A stretch of DNA of 64,000 bases from an uncultured Pelagibacteraceae bacterium (GTDB taxonomy: Bacteria; Pseudomonadota; Alphaproteobacteria; Pelagibacterales; Pelagibacteraceae): NCBI GenBank assembly GCA_902594405.1, contig CACJMB010000001.1, positions 220,010 through 284,009 on the forward strand, in the 5' to 3' direction. Within the stretch, counting starts at the first letter, position 1, and every line of letters starts with the position of its first letter. Positions 1 to 9,693 of this stretch are shown in pieces. The position numbers and the translations under genes were made by a program. Under the pieces are notes generated by a model, which was given only the letters and a program-made list of their open reading frames with translations, searched no databases and was not told where the DNA came from.

Positions 1-639
1 AAATTTAATCCAAAACAAAAAGTAATGAGATCTTATAAAAATCCATTATCACCAACTGGAGGTGTTGTTGGATTAAAAGGAAACTTAGCTCCAGAAGGTG
101 CAATAGTTAAAGTTGCTGGACTTAAAAAATTACAATTTACTGGAAAAGCAAGATGCTTTGATAATGAGGAAAGTGCAATGAAGGCTGTTCAAAGCAGAAA
201 GTATAATGATGGTGATGTAATTATAATTAGATATGAAGGACCAGTAGGAGGTCCAGGTATGAGAGAAATGTTATCGACAACAGGTGCAATCTACGGACAG
301 GGAAAAGGGGAGAAAGTAGCTCTTATAACTGATGGTAGGTTCTCTGGGGCTACAAGAGGCTTTTGTGTGGGTCACGTGGGTCCTGAGGCCGCTTTAGGGG
401 GTCCTATAGGCCTTTTACGTACAGGAGATATCATCGATATCGATGCCAAAAAAGGAACAATCAATGTAAGGCTTTCTAAAAAAGAAATGGCTGCGAGAAA
501 AAGAAAATGGAAAGCTAGAAAATCAGATTTTGGATCAGGTACATTATGGAAATATGCACAAACAGTTGGACCAGCATATTTAGGTGCACCAACACACCCA
601 GGTAAGAAAAAAGAAGTTAAGGATTATTCAGAGATTTAA
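1..639 (+). CDS. ilvD: Dihydroxy-acid dehydratase, C-terminal part (cut by window edge)
   Basis: Catalyses dehydration of 2,3-dihydroxy acids to 2-keto acids in valine, leucine and isoleucine synthesis; a cytoplasmic Fe-S enzyme. The frame is open from base 1, so the 5' part lies outside; about 212 residues of the usual 560-610 are present. The IlvD/Edd C-terminal signature is clear ([19 protein letters not shown], then [16 protein letters not shown]). The stop overlaps the ATG of the next gene by one base (TAATG). Confidence 0.95.
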   Translation, partial: KFNPKQKVMRSYKNPLSPTGGVVGLKGNLAPEGAIVKVAGLKKLQFTGKARCFDNEESAMKAVQSRKYNDGDVIIIRYEGPVGGPGMREMLSTTGAIYGQGKGEKVALITDGRFSGATRGFCVGHVGPEAALGGPIGLLRTGDIIDIDAKKGTINVRLSKKEMAARKRKWKARKSDFGSGTLWKYAQTVGPAYLGAPTHPGKKKEVKDYSEI

Positions 640-1844
640 TGAAAATTCGTCCAGTTATTTTATGTGGAGGTGCTGGAACTCGACTTTGGCCAAACTCTAA
701 AAATCATCAAGCAAAACAGTTTATTAATTTTGGTAATTGGACTTTGCTTGGAAAGACACTTGAGAGAACAAAAGCATTAATCTTTGATGCGCCAGTTATA
801 AGCACAAATAAAAAATATCTTAAACAAATTAAAAAATATCTTAGAAAATATAAAATAAATAAATATAAAATTATTGTAGAACCAGCTAAAAGAAACACTG
901 CACCAGCTATTTTAAGCACTGCTTTAATTAAAGATATTCCAGATAATCAGCCCTTAATGTTTTTTACAGCAGATCATTTGATTGAAAAAATGAATATTTT
1001 TAATAAGGCGATAAACAAAAATAAATCAAATCTTAATGAAGAAAATATATTTGTTTTTGGAATTAAACCTAAATCTCCAACTAGTGATTATGGTTATTTT
1101 TTAACTAAAAAGATTAAAGGTAATATTAATAAAGTAACAAGATTTATTGAAAAACCAAAAGAAGCTAAAGCAAAACAAATTATAAAGAATAAAGGTTATT
1201 GGAATTCAGGAATGTTTTATCTTAGAAAAGATTCTATTATTAATAACTTTAAAAAGTATCAGCCTAAAACTTATAGAAATTGTTTAAATGCAGTTAATAA
1301 AGCAAAATATAAAGCTAATACTTATTACTTAAACAAAGCTTCATTTATTAAAGCAACTGCTAAATCTTTTGATTATGCAATTCTAGAAAAAACCAAACAA
1401 ATTAACGCTATCAAACTAGATATTCCTTGGTCAGATCTTGGTAGTTGGAAAGAAATTCTGAAGATGTATGACAAAAATAAAAACAAATATATTAAGAAAA
1501 AAAACGTGTATTACCGTCCATGGGGTAGATACACCAATCTTTTTGAAGGAAAAGAGTTTTTAATAAAAGAACTATACGTAAAACCAAAAGGCATTCTAAG
1601 TTTACAAAAACACCATCATCGAGCCGAACATTGGTTAGTGACCCAAGGCAATGCTAAAATAACTCTTAATAAAGATATTATAATTAAAAAGCCAGGTGAA
1701 CATATATTCATTCCATTAGAAGCAATTCATAGAGTTCAAAATTCAGGAAAAAAACCTGTAAAGATTGTTGAAGCTCAAGTTGGCTCAATTTTGAAGGAAA
1801 GTGATATTGTTAGATATCAAGATGTATATGGTAGAGTGAAGTAA
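639..1844 (+). CDS. manC: Mannose-1-phosphate guanylyltransferase / mannose-6-phosphate isomerase, type II
   Basis: Makes GDP-mannose for glycans, with a cupin-type phosphomannose isomerase domain fused behind. The N-terminal nucleotidyltransferase shows CGGAGTRLWP at residues 9-18 and an FIEKP motif near residue 178. The C-terminal cupin runs from about residue 293 (RPWGRYTNLFEG, QKHHHRAEHW, then GEHIFIPLEAIHRV). At 401 aa it is shorter than the usual 470-480. It overlaps ilvD by 1 bp and phoR by 1 bp. The bifunctional call rests on domain layout; which half is more active cannot be seen. Confidence 0.9.
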   Translation: MKIRPVILCGGAGTRLWPNSKNHQAKQFINFGNWTLLGKTLERTKALIFDAPVISTNKKYLKQIKKYLRKYKINKYKIIVEPAKRNTAPAILSTALIKDIPDNQPLMFFTADHLIEKMNIFNKAINKNKSNLNEENIFVFGIKPKSPTSDYGYFLTKKIKGNINKVTRFIEKPKEAKAKQIIKNKGYWNSGMFYLRKDSIINNFKKYQPKTYRNCLNAVNKAKYKANTYYLNKASFIKATAKSFDYAILEKTKQINAIKLDIPWSDLGSWKEILKMYDKNKNKYIKKKNVYYRPWGRYTNLFEGKEFLIKELYVKPKGILSLQKHHHRAEHWLVTQGNAKITLNKDIIIKKPGEHIFIPLEAIHRVQNSGKKPVKIVEAQVGSILKESDIVRYQDVYGRVK

Positions 1845-3001
1845 TGGAGTTATTAACAATAATTTTATTAGTAATAATTGTTCTTCTTACTTATCTATTA
1901 TTAAAAAAAGAAAAAGTATTAGGTATTAAAACTGAAACTAAAGATAATAATGATCAAATTAAAGTTGTAGAAAATAAAGATTATAGAAAAAATATTTATG
2001 ATTTATTAAATTATATTCCTGAAGGAATAATAATTTTAGACAAAGGTAAGAAAATTCTTTTTAGCAACAACTCTGCTAATAAATTATTTCAGATAAAACT
2101 AGAAGAGAATATAAGCGGCTTTTTAAGAAACCCTGATCTTTTAAGTTCGATTGATAAATCATTTGAGGGTAACAATATTTCAGATCTTGAAATTGAAATT
2201 AGAAATCAAGCTGTTCAAAGATTAAATATAACAATTTACCTTGATCAGAATAATCTATTTTTTGATGAAGTATGTTGTGTCTTATTCATAAGGGATTTAA
2301 CTGAATTTCATAAATTCCAACAATTAAAATCTGATTTTGTGGCCAATGTATCACACGAGCTAAGAACACCTCTACAATCCATTAAAATGGGACTTGAAAC
2401 ATTTGAAAATAATTCCGATTTAAAAAAGAATTCTGAGGTAAATAATTTACTTCCAGTAATGACCTCTCAATCTGAGAGAATGGAAAATTTAATTAGAGAT
2501 TTATTATCATTATCTAAAATTGAATTACAGGAACATATACGACCAACGCATGAAATAGATCTTATAGAATTGATTGATTATGTTATTAAAACTTATGAAA
2601 AAATAATTAGTAAAAATAATATTAGTATTAAATTTAATAAAACTGATAATTTTAAAATAATTGGTGATAGAGATAAATTAATAGAAATTTTTACTAATCT
2701 TATAGATAATTCAATCAAATACAGTGATAAAAATAAAGAAATTACAATTACTGCTAAAAAAGATGGTGAGTTTAATACTGTTTCAGTAGCAGATCAGGGA
2801 ATAGGTATTCCAAAAGAATCTATACATAGAATCACTGAAAGATTTTTTACTGTTGATCCAAGCAAAAGCCGAAGTGTAGGTGGTACAGGTCTTGGTTTAG
2901 CTATTGTAAAACATTTAGTTTCACAACATAGAGCAGAAATGGATATTAATAGTGTTGAAAATGAAGGAACCACAATAGATATCAAATTTAATTCTTTGTA
3001 A
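1844..3001 (+). CDS. phoR: Phosphate-regulon sensor histidine kinase PhoR
   Basis: Membrane-anchored histidine kinase expected to phosphorylate PhoB under phosphate limitation and to be restrained by Pst/PhoU. One hydrophobic segment covers residues 4-20, a PAS-like region about 50-155, and the H-box VANVSHELRTPL has its phospho-acceptor at H171. The ATPase domain carries ADQGIGIP and GGTGLGLAIVKHL. The single N-terminal helix without a large periplasmic domain fits PhoR. It sits just before pstS and 5.4 kb before its likely partner phoB, an order different from the usual adjacent phoB-phoR. Confidence 0.88.
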   Translation: MELLTIILLVIIVLLTYLLLKKEKVLGIKTETKDNNDQIKVVENKDYRKNIYDLLNYIPEGIIILDKGKKILFSNNSANKLFQIKLEENISGFLRNPDLLSSIDKSFEGNNISDLEIEIRNQAVQRLNITIYLDQNNLFFDEVCCVLFIRDLTEFHKFQQLKSDFVANVSHELRTPLQSIKMGLETFENNSDLKKNSEVNNLLPVMTSQSERMENLIRDLLSLSKIELQEHIRPTHEIDLIELIDYVIKTYEKIISKNNISIKFNKTDNFKIIGDRDKLIEIFTNLIDNSIKYSDKNKEITITAKKDGEFNTVSVADQGIGIPKESIHRITERFFTVDPSKSRSVGGTGLGLAIVKHLVSQHRAEMDINSVENEGTTIDIKFNSL

Positions 3002-3021
3002 TTCAACTAAAAAGTTAGTCA

Positions 3022-3055
3022 TTGTAACAAAAGTTTAACCTTCCTTTAATAAAAT
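3022..3055 (+). promoter_or_regulatory. Pho box and -10 element for pstS
   Basis: Half-sites TTGTAAC (3022-3028) and GTTTAAC (3033-3039) are 11 bp apart start to start, followed by a 10-bp spacer and the -10 candidate TAAAAT (3050-3055). The same layout recurs before pstC and before the arsenate unit. Identification as a PhoB site is inferred from the E. coli rule of 7-bp direct repeats in an 11-bp period and from gene context. Confidence 0.7.
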
Positions 3056-3107
3056 ATTTAAGAATCAATTTTATTAAAACCGAATTATGAATCTAAAAAG
3101 GAGAATT

Positions 3108-4136
3108 ATGAATAAAATAATAAGCATAATATTTGGATTTCTTTTAGTATTAAGTTTTACAACAAATAGTTACTCAAGAGACCAAATCAAAATTGTAGGG
3201 TCATCAACTGTTTACCCATATGCAACAGTGGTTGCTGAAAAATTCGGTAAAAGTGGAAAATTTAAAACTCCAGTTATTGAAAGTACAGGTACTGGTGGTG
3301 GAATGAAATTATTCTGCGCTGGTGTTGGTGTTAATCATCCAGATGTAACAAATGCTTCAAGAGCAATTAAGCCAAAAGAAAAAGCATTATGTGAAAAAAA
3401 TGGAGTTTCTGAAATTATTGAAATTGTAGTAGGTAATGATGGAATTTCATTTGCACATGCAGTGAGTGCTCCAGATGCAGATTTTACAAAAGAGCAATTG
3501 TGGAGAGCTTTAGCTGCTAAAGTTGATGTTGATGGTAAACTTGTTGAAAATCCATACAAAAAATGGAGTGATATAGATGCAAGTCTTCCAAACAAAAAAA
3601 TTGAAATTTTAATAGCGCCCCCAACATCAGGAACTAGAGATGCGTGGAATTCTTTAGTTATGGGTAAAGGATGCACAAAAACTGCAAAATCACTTTATGA
3701 CGCTGCAGGTAAAAAAGCAAAAAAAGAATGTGCTAAAATGAGAGAAGATGGTTATGCAGTTGAAGCTGGTGAAAATGACACTTTAATTGTTCAAAAACTA
3801 ACTTCAAACCCAGACGCTTATGGTTTCTTTGGTTATAGTTATCTAGTTGCTAATAAAGATAAGGTTAAAGCTGCTTCAATTGAAGGTGTGCAACCATCTT
3901 TAGAAGGTATTCAAGATTATTCATATCCAATTGCTAGACCATTATTCTTTTACGTTAAAAAAGCTCATATTGGTGTAGTTCCAGGTATTGAGGAATATTT
4001 AAAAGAATTTACCTCTAAAAAATCTATGGGTAACAGAGGTTATTTAGCGAAAATTGGATTAGTTCCACTAGCTTCTGATAAGTACAAGGTAACTAGAACT
4101 GCAGCTTTGGATCTAAATACAATTAATATTAAATAA
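3108..4136 (+). CDS. pstS: Phosphate ABC transporter, periplasmic phosphate-binding protein
   Basis: Captures phosphate in the periplasm for PstCAB. A signal peptide covers about residues 1-23 of the chosen start. The mature protein shows the PstS-type phosphate contacts GSSTVYP, STGTGGG and PTSGTRDAW. The frame also has an ATG at 3087, but AAGGAG at 3098-3103 sits five bases before ATG 3108, so 3108 is preferred (342 aa). This is one of the few strong Shine-Dalgarno sequences in the window, fitting a very highly expressed protein. Ends in a strong terminator. Confidence 0.95.
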   Translation: MNKIISIIFGFLLVLSFTTNSYSRDQIKIVGSSTVYPYATVVAEKFGKSGKFKTPVIESTGTGGGMKLFCAGVGVNHPDVTNASRAIKPKEKALCEKNGVSEIIEIVVGNDGISFAHAVSAPDADFTKEQLWRALAAKVDVDGKLVENPYKKWSDIDASLPNKKIEILIAPPTSGTRDAWNSLVMGKGCTKTAKSLYDAAGKKAKKECAKMREDGYAVEAGENDTLIVQKLTSNPDAYGFFGYSYLVANKDKVKAASIEGVQPSLEGIQDYSYPIARPLFFYVKKAHIGVVPGIEEYLKEFTSKKSMGNRGYLAKIGLVPLASDKYKVTRTAALDLNTINIK

Positions 4137-4152
4137 ATTTAAACTTATCCCC

Positions 4153-4187
4153 AAAAAAAAGGCCGGTATTTACTGGCCTTTTTTTTT
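4153..4187 (+). terminator. Rho-independent terminator after pstS
   Basis: GGCCGGT (4161-4167) pairs with ACTGGCC (4172-4178; one G-T pair) around the loop ATTT. The stem extends through an A-run before it and a nine-T run after it (4179-4187). It begins 16 bp after the pstS stop. It should uncouple abundant pstS mRNA from the transporter genes, which have their own promoter next. Confidence 0.92.
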
Positions 4188-4207
4188 ATTTCAATCAAGG
4201 CTTTAAT

Positions 4208-4241
4208 TTGTAACAAAATTGTAACATTTAAAAGATATCAA
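4208..4241 (+). promoter_or_regulatory. Pho box and -10 element for pstCAB-phoU-phoB
   Basis: Perfect direct repeat TTGTAAC (4208-4214 and 4219-4225) separated by AAAA, period 11 bp. Ten bases later is the -10 candidate TATCAA (4236-4241). The ATG of pstC at 4251 is only nine bases after the hexamer, so the transcript would be leaderless or nearly so. The promoter call is inference from the shared pattern with pstS and the arsenate unit. Confidence 0.75.
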
Positions 4242-4250
4242 TCTGAGCGA

Positions 4251-5654
4251 ATGAATTTCGTATTAATCTTTTTAATCACAATATTTTCATTATCATTATT
4301 TTTCTACGGTAGATCAAAAACTAAAAGTATTTCAATTGAGAAAAATATAAAATTAAATGCTCTACCAAAATTTTATGGGTATTATTTAGTTCTATGGTGT
4401 TCTATACCTTCATTGGTATTTCTTTTAATTTGGACACTATTTGAACCAGTAATTATTAAATCAATTATTATTGAAACTGCTGCTAATCAAGGAGCTATTT
4501 TTAATGATAAAAATGAAGCTAACTTAATTTATGAAAAAATTAAAGCTATATATGCTGGAACTTATTTTGGAGATATAGATATTATTTTAAAAGAAAGTGC
4601 ACTTTCCTACGCAAAATTTATAAATCTTTTTACTAATTCCAAAATAGTATTAATTTTTGGTATCGTTATTGCATCAGTAATTTATTCGTTAAAAAAAATA
4701 AAAAATAATAATAAAGCAAGAGACGATGTCGAGGTTATTTTAAAAGGATTATTATTTGCATCATCATTAATTGCAATTTTAACAACTTTAGGAATAATAT
4801 TTTCTCTTCTCTTTGAAAGTATAAAATTCTTTTCTGTAATCAATATTTTTGATTATTTGTTTGGAACAAATTGGAGTCCTCAAAGAGCATTTGTTAGTGA
4901 TGCTTCTGCTATTACTGCTGCAGAATATGATGAATTAAAAGATGCATTTGGATTTATTCCATTAATAGCCGGCACTTCCTTTATTGCTTTCATCGCAATG
5001 CTTGTTGCTGTCCCAATTGGACTGTTTTCTGGAATTTACATGGCCGAATATGCATCAGTAAAAATCAGAAGAATTTCAAAACCAATTATTGAAATCTTAG
5101 CTGGTATTCCAACTGTTGTTTATGGTTTTTTTGCAGCTTTAACAGTTGGACCCTTCTTTAGACAAATTGGAGAAAATTTAGGATTAACTGTTTCGTCAGA
5201 GAGTGCTTTAGCAGCTGGATTAATTATGGGTATAATGATTATTCCATATGTTTCATCACTATCAGACGACGTAATAAACTCTGTTCCTCAATCATTAAGA
5301 GATGGATCATATGCGGTAGGAGCCACTAAATCAGAAACGATAAAAAAAGTAGTTATACCTGCAGCATTACCTGGAATTATTGGTTCTGTTTTGTTAGCTG
5401 TCTCGAGAGCTATAGGAGAAACCATGATAGTTGTGATGGCAGCTGGTCTTGCTGCAAATCTCACAATTAATCCTTTAGAATCTACAACAACTATAACCAC
5501 ACAAATAGTAATGATCTTAGTTGGAGACCAAGAATTTGATAGTCCAAAAACTCAATCTGCTTTTGCTTTAGGTTTAACATTATTTATAGCCACACTTGTT
5601 CTTAATTATATAGCTCAAAGAGCAGTTAAAAAATATCGTGAGAAGTATGACTAA
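4251..5654 (+). CDS. pstC: Phosphate ABC transporter permease PstC (long form)
   Basis: One of two inner-membrane permeases of the high-affinity phosphate transporter. At 467 aa it has an N-terminal extension of roughly 150 residues relative to the about 320-aa enterobacterial form, with extra membrane segments. The C-terminal half carries the permease core with the EAA-type loop (GATKSETIKKVVIPAALPGI) and the conserved GIPTVVYGFFA stretch. No Shine-Dalgarno precedes the ATG. Overlaps pstA by 8 bp. Confidence 0.93.
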   Translation: MNFVLIFLITIFSLSLFFYGRSKTKSISIEKNIKLNALPKFYGYYLVLWCSIPSLVFLLIWTLFEPVIIKSIIIETAANQGAIFNDKNEANLIYEKIKAIYAGTYFGDIDIILKESALSYAKFINLFTNSKIVLIFGIVIASVIYSLKKIKNNNKARDDVEVILKGLLFASSLIAILTTLGIIFSLLFESIKFFSVINIFDYLFGTNWSPQRAFVSDASAITAAEYDELKDAFGFIPLIAGTSFIAFIAMLVAVPIGLFSGIYMAEYASVKIRRISKPIIEILAGIPTVVYGFFAALTVGPFFRQIGENLGLTVSSESALAAGLIMGIMIIPYVSSLSDDVINSVPQSLRDGSYAVGATKSETIKKVVIPAALPGIIGSVLLAVSRAIGETMIVVMAAGLAANLTINPLESTTTITTQIVMILVGDQEFDSPKTQSAFALGLTLFIATLVLNYIAQRAVKKYREKYD

Positions 5655-6909
5655 AGAAGAAAGATTAAAAAAAAGACATAGTGCTGAAAAAAGATTTAGG
5701 TTTTATGGTCTAGCATCAATTTTTGTTGCTTTATTATTTGTATTAATCTTAGTGCATAATATTTTTTCAAAAGGTAGCTCAGCATTTATGAAAACGGCTA
5801 TAAATGTAGAGGTTTTCTTTGATCAGGAGTTATTAGAAATTAAAAATGGTGCCACTGAGGATCAAATTTTAGAAGCTGATTTCTATGACATTACAATTGA
5901 AAGTCTTTTAAAAGTATTTCCAGCTCAAGATTTAGATCAAGAAAATCAGTTAATTGATTTATTCACAACAGATGCAGAAATCGAGATTAAAAGAGCCTTT
6001 TTAAAAAATAACAATTTAATTGGAAAAAAAATAAATTTAGAAATAACCGCATCTGATGATATTGATCAACTTCATAAAGGAAATTATCCAAGAGATTTGC
6101 CTGAAGATAGAAGAAGAATTTCAGATTTTCAATTAATCATTTATGATAATTTAGTTGAAAATAAAAAAATTATTAAAAATTTTAATAATTATTTCTTTAA
6201 AAATGGAGACTCACGTGATCCTGAGCTTGCTGGTATAGGTGGTGCTCTAATTGGATCATTCTATAGTATAATTATTTGCTTATTGTTAGCATTTCCTGTT
6301 GCAGTGTTAGCATCAATTTATTTAGAAGAGTTTGCGCCAAAAAATAAAATCACAGATTTTATTGAAATTAATATTAATAATTTAGCAGCTGTGCCGTCAA
6401 TAGTTTATGGTTTATTGGCACTACAAATACTATTAGCAACAATTCAATTACCTAGATCAACACCATTAGTAGCTGGAATTACATTAGCACTCATGACTTT
6501 GCCTAGAATAATTATACCATGTAGAGCATCATTAAAAGCTGTACCACCATCAATAAGAGAGGGTGCATTGGCTGTTGGTGCTTCTAAGTTTCAATCTGTA
6601 TTTCACCATGTAGTTCCTTTAGCATTACCTGGTACACTTTCAGGAACTATAATAGGATTAGCACAAGCATTAGGAGAAACAGCTCCATTAATTTTGATAG
6701 GAATGGTTGCTTTTGTTGTTGATATTCCATCAACACCAATTGATCCTTCTTCATCTTTACCTGTACAAGTCTATTTATGGTCAGAGTCTGCTGAGAGAGG
6801 ATTTGTTGAAAAAACATCAGCCACTATTATGATGTTATTAAGTTTTTTGATTGTAATGAATTTTTTAGCAGTATACTTAAGACAAAAATTTGAGAAAAGA
6901 TGGAACTAA
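5647..6909 (+). CDS. pstA: Phosphate ABC transporter permease PstA (with N-terminal extension)
   Basis: Second permease of the phosphate transporter. The 420-aa product has an N-terminal membrane segment (about 20-42) and then a polar extension of some 150 residues, probably periplasmic, as in the DUF3333-containing PstA of alphaproteobacteria. The core has the EAA-type loop ([19 protein letters not shown]) and [17 protein letters not shown] at 5638 is also in frame, but ATG 5647 follows GTGAGAAG and is the better start. It overlaps pstC by 8 bp and pstB by 10 bp. Confidence 0.93.
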   Translation: MTKEERLKKRHSAEKRFRFYGLASIFVALLFVLILVHNIFSKGSSAFMKTAINVEVFFDQELLEIKNGATEDQILEADFYDITIESLLKVFPAQDLDQENQLIDLFTTDAEIEIKRAFLKNNNLIGKKINLEITASDDIDQLHKGNYPRDLPEDRRRISDFQLIIYDNLVENKKIIKNFNNYFFKNGDSRDPELAGIGGALIGSFYSIIICLLLAFPVAVLASIYLEEFAPKNKITDFIEININNLAAVPSIVYGLLALQILLATIQLPRSTPLVAGITLALMTLPRIIIPCRASLKAVPPSIREGALAVGASKFQSVFHHVVPLALPGTLSGTIIGLAQALGETAPLILIGMVAFVVDIPSTPIDPSSSLPVQVYLWSESAERGFVEKTSATIMMLLSFLIVMNFLAVYLRQKFEKRWN

Positions 6910-7670
6910 TGAATAATGTAAAAATAAAATCTAAAAATCTAAATGTCTATTATGGAGAAAAACAAGCTTTGTTTGATGTGAATTTAGATTTAAACGAAAA
7001 AGAAGTTACAGCTTTAATTGGGCCATCTGGATGTGGAAAATCTACTTTCATCAGATGTATTAACCGCATGAACGATGTAATCGATATTTGTAAAGTATCT
7101 GGAAACATTGAAATAGATGGTGTTGAAATCAACGATAAAAATTTAGATGTAGTATCTTTAAGAGAAAGAGTAGGAATGGTTTTTCAAAAACCAAATCCAT
7201 TTCCAAAAAGCATATATGATAATATTTCTTATGGTCCAAAAATTCATGGAAAAGGTGAAACTAAAAGTGAATTAGATGAAATAGTGGAAAATAGTTTAAA
7301 GAAAGCTGCATTGTGGGAAGAAGTTAAAGATAGACTCGATGAACCTGGAACTGGTCTTTCTGGTGGTCAACAACAACGTCTTTGTATTGCTAGAGCAATT
7401 TCTGTTAATCCTGAAGTTATATTAATGGACGAACCTTGTTCTGCTCTAGATCCTATTGCAACGGCAAAAATTGAAGAATTAATTGATGAACTAAAAAAAA
7501 CTTACACTATCGTAATTGTGACGCATTCAATGGCACAGGCAGTTAGAGTTTCCCAGAAAACAGGGTTTTTTCACCTTGGTAAATTAATTGAAGTAGGCAA
7601 AACTGAGAAAATTTTTAAAAATCCTGACAATAAAATGACACAAGACTATATTACAGGTAGATTTGGATAA
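6900..7670 (+). CDS. pstB: Phosphate ABC transporter ATP-binding protein
   Basis: ATPase powering PstCA. Walker [10 protein letters not shown] is at residues 41-49, the signature is LSGGQQQR, Walker B is VILMDEP, and the switch histidine follows in VTHSM. At 256 aa it has the normal PstB length. The start may be ATG 6900, after GAGAAAAG, or the in-frame ATG 6909 that overlaps the pstA stop. The pstB family call is firm because of the [28 protein letters not shown] stretch and gene order. Confidence 0.96.
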   Translation: MELMNNVKIKSKNLNVYYGEKQALFDVNLDLNEKEVTALIGPSGCGKSTFIRCINRMNDVIDICKVSGNIEIDGVEINDKNLDVVSLRERVGMVFQKPNPFPKSIYDNISYGPKIHGKGETKSELDEIVENSLKKAALWEEVKDRLDEPGTGLSGGQQQRLCIARAISVNPEVILMDEPCSALDPIATAKIEELIDELKKTYTIVIVTHSMAQAVRVSQKTGFFHLGKLIEVGKTEKIFKNPDNKMTQDYITGRFG

Positions 7671-7673
7671 ATT

Positions 7674-8366
7674 ATGAGCAATGAACACACAGTAAAATCT
7701 TATGAAGAAGAATTAAGGTACTTAATAGACTCTGTTATAAAAATGGGAAGTCTAACCGAGTCTCAATTAGTTGATTCAATGGATGCGGTAATTAAAGTTG
7801 ATAAAGATTCAATTGATAAAATTATTAAAAGTGATGATGAAATAAATAAATTCAGATCTAAAATTGATACTCAAATAATGACATTGTTGGTAAAGAGAGC
7901 GCCAATGGCAATTGATTTAAGAGAAACAATTAGCTCATTAAAAATATCTCAGGATTTAGAAAGAATTGGAGATTTGTCTAAAAGTAATGCAAAGAAAGTT
8001 AAACCTCTTCCATTAGATTTACCTGAAGAACTTTTAGGTAATTTAAAAAGATTAGGTGAATTAGTTATAAAGCAGTTAAACGATGTGCTAGATAGTTACG
8101 TTAATAAAAACTATGATAAGGCAAAAGAAGTGTGGGAAAAAGACGAGCAAGTAGATGACCTTACTTATATTGCTATGGAAAGTGTAATTGATTTTCTCTC
8201 TAAAGATAAAAAGAATTTAGACTTTTCAACACATTTAATTTTCGCAACAAAAAATCTTGAAAGAGCTGGAGATCATATAACAAATATTGCTGAGTCAATT
8301 TGTTATTTAATTAAAGGCGAGTATCTAAAAGGAAGCAGACCAAAAGGTAAAGTTATTCAGCAATAA
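7674..8366 (+). CDS. phoU: Phosphate transport system regulator PhoU
   Basis: Negative regulator linking Pst transporter state to PhoR. The 230-aa protein consists of two related three-helix PhoU repeats, each with the characteristic metal-binding-type motif: RETISSLKISQDLERIGDLS in the first half and ATKNLERAGDHITNIAE in the second. Three bases separate it from pstB and one base from phoB, so it is surely co-transcribed with them. Confidence 0.95.
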   Translation: MSNEHTVKSYEEELRYLIDSVIKMGSLTESQLVDSMDAVIKVDKDSIDKIIKSDDEINKFRSKIDTQIMTLLVKRAPMAIDLRETISSLKISQDLERIGDLSKSNAKKVKPLPLDLPEELLGNLKRLGELVIKQLNDVLDSYVNKNYDKAKEVWEKDEQVDDLTYIAMESVIDFLSKDKKNLDFSTHLIFATKNLERAGDHITNIAESICYLIKGEYLKGSRPKGKVIQQ

Positions 8367-8367
8367 A

Positions 8368-9048
8368 ATGAATGGCAAAATATTTATTATTGAGGACGAA
8401 ACTTCAATAATTCAATTAGTTCAACATAATTTAGAAAAAAATGGTTTTTTAGTTTCATCGTCATTGAATGGCAATGATGGTTTAAAGGAATTAAAAAAAT
8501 TTCAGCCAGATTTACTTTTATTAGATTGGATGTTACCTGATCTCTCCGGTATTGAAATTTGCAAAAATATTAGAAAAGACAATAGTTTTAAAAATTTACC
8601 TGTGATCATGTTAACTGCCAAAGGTGAAGAAGAAGATAAAATTAAAGGGTTAGATAGTGGGGTAGATGATTATTTAACTAAACCTTTCAGTTTCAATGAG
8701 CTAATGGCGAGAATTAAAGCAGTTTTAAGAAGATCTAATCCAAATACTGTATCAGATAATTTAAAGTTTGATGACTTAATGTTAGATAGAATTGAAAAAA
8801 GAGTTTTTAGAGACGGTCAAGAAATTAAACTTGGGCCAACTGAGTTTAGGTTATTAGAGTTTTTTTTAACAAATCCTAAAAGAGTTTATTCTCGAGATCA
8901 AATACTAGAAAGTGTTTGGCCAAATAATATAAATGTCGAAAGCAGAACTATAGATGTTCACATTAGAAGATTAAGGCAATCAGTTAACTTAAAAAATAAA
9001 AAAGAATTAATTAGAACAGTTAGATCTTCTGGTTATTCACTTATTTAA
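8368..9048 (+). CDS. phoB: Phosphate-regulon response regulator PhoB
   Basis: OmpR/PhoB-class DNA-binding activator. The receiver domain has the acidic pair at E9/D10, the phospho-acceptor D53 in LLLLDWMLPD, and the T/K pair (MLTAKGEEED, YLTKPFS). The winged-helix domain occupies the C-terminal 100 residues (LGPTEFRLLEFFLTNP, SRTIDVHIRRLRQSV). At the end of the pst unit it should bind the three Pho boxes described here. Its 3' end overlaps the convergent aquaporin gene by 12 bp. Confidence 0.95.
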   Translation: MNGKIFIIEDETSIIQLVQHNLEKNGFLVSSSLNGNDGLKELKKFQPDLLLLDWMLPDLSGIEICKNIRKDNSFKNLPVIMLTAKGEEEDKIKGLDSGVDDYLTKPFSFNELMARIKAVLRRSNPNTVSDNLKFDDLMLDRIEKRVFRDGQEIKLGPTEFRLLEFFLTNPKRVYSRDQILESVWPNNINVESRTIDVHIRRLRQSVNLKNKKELIRTVRSSGYSLI

Positions 9049-9693
9049 GAAAATCTTTTTTACCAAATATATAGCAATCAACATACCAATCAATTCAGCA
9101 GCTATATAAAAAGGAGTGTTTAAATAACTTATACCAGTAAACGACTCTGTGAATGTTCTTGCTATTGCTACAGCAGGATTTGCAAAAGATGTTGATGAAG
9201 TAAACCAATAACCAGCTGTAATATATAACCCAACAGATGCAGCTACAGTAATTTTACCTGACTTCATGGATCCAAAAATAATAATTATGAGTCCTAATGT
9301 TGCTATAATTTCGGATACAAAAATATAGATACCATCTCTTGATTTTGTCGATAATTCAAAAATCTGATGTTCAAAAAAGAAATTAGCTAAAGCAACACCT
9401 AATAAACATCCAAGGATCTGAGCTGAAATATAAAAGGGTAGAAGACGTTTTTTTAATTTTCCTGTAATTGTCATAGCAATGCTAACAAATGGATTAAAAT
9501 GAGCTCCAGAAACATCTGCAAAAACAGTTATTAGCACAAACAATCCAGCTCCAGTTGCTATAGTATTTGCAATTAGCATCACAGCTGTATCATTGGTCAG
9601 ATTTTCTGCCATTAAACCCGATCCAACTATGATCATTACTAGAAAACAACTTCCAATAAATTCTGAAAGAAAATATCTATTTTTATTTTTCAT
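9037..9693 (-). CDS. Aquaglyceroporin (MIP family), AqpS-like arsenite channel candidate
   Basis: Six-helix MIP channel of 218 aa. The second pore motif is a canonical NPA (FANPAVAIAR); the first is NPF instead of NPA (GAHFNPFVSIA). It follows an ArsC-type arsenate reductase and overlaps it by 11 bp. In Sinorhizobium meliloti the aqpS-arsC pair removes arsenic by reducing arsenate and letting arsenite leave through the channel, so that role is inferred here. Glycerol or water transport is the alternative. The 3' end overlaps phoB on the other strand. Confidence 0.85.
   Translation of the reverse strand: MKNKNRYFLSEFIGSCFLVMIIVGSGLMAENLTNDTAVMLIANTIATGAGLFVLITVFADVSGAHFNPFVSIAMTITGKLKKRLLPFYISAQILGCLLGVALANFFFEHQIFELSTKSRDGIYIFVSEIIATLGLIIIIFGSMKSGKITVAASVGLYITAGYWFTSSTSFANPAVAIARTFTESFTGISYLNTPFYIAAELIGMLIAIYLVKKIFLNK

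Noticed and set aside
3087..3107. Upstream ATG for pstS
   Set aside because: It lacks a ribosome-binding site and would lengthen the signal peptide; AAGGAG points to ATG 3108.
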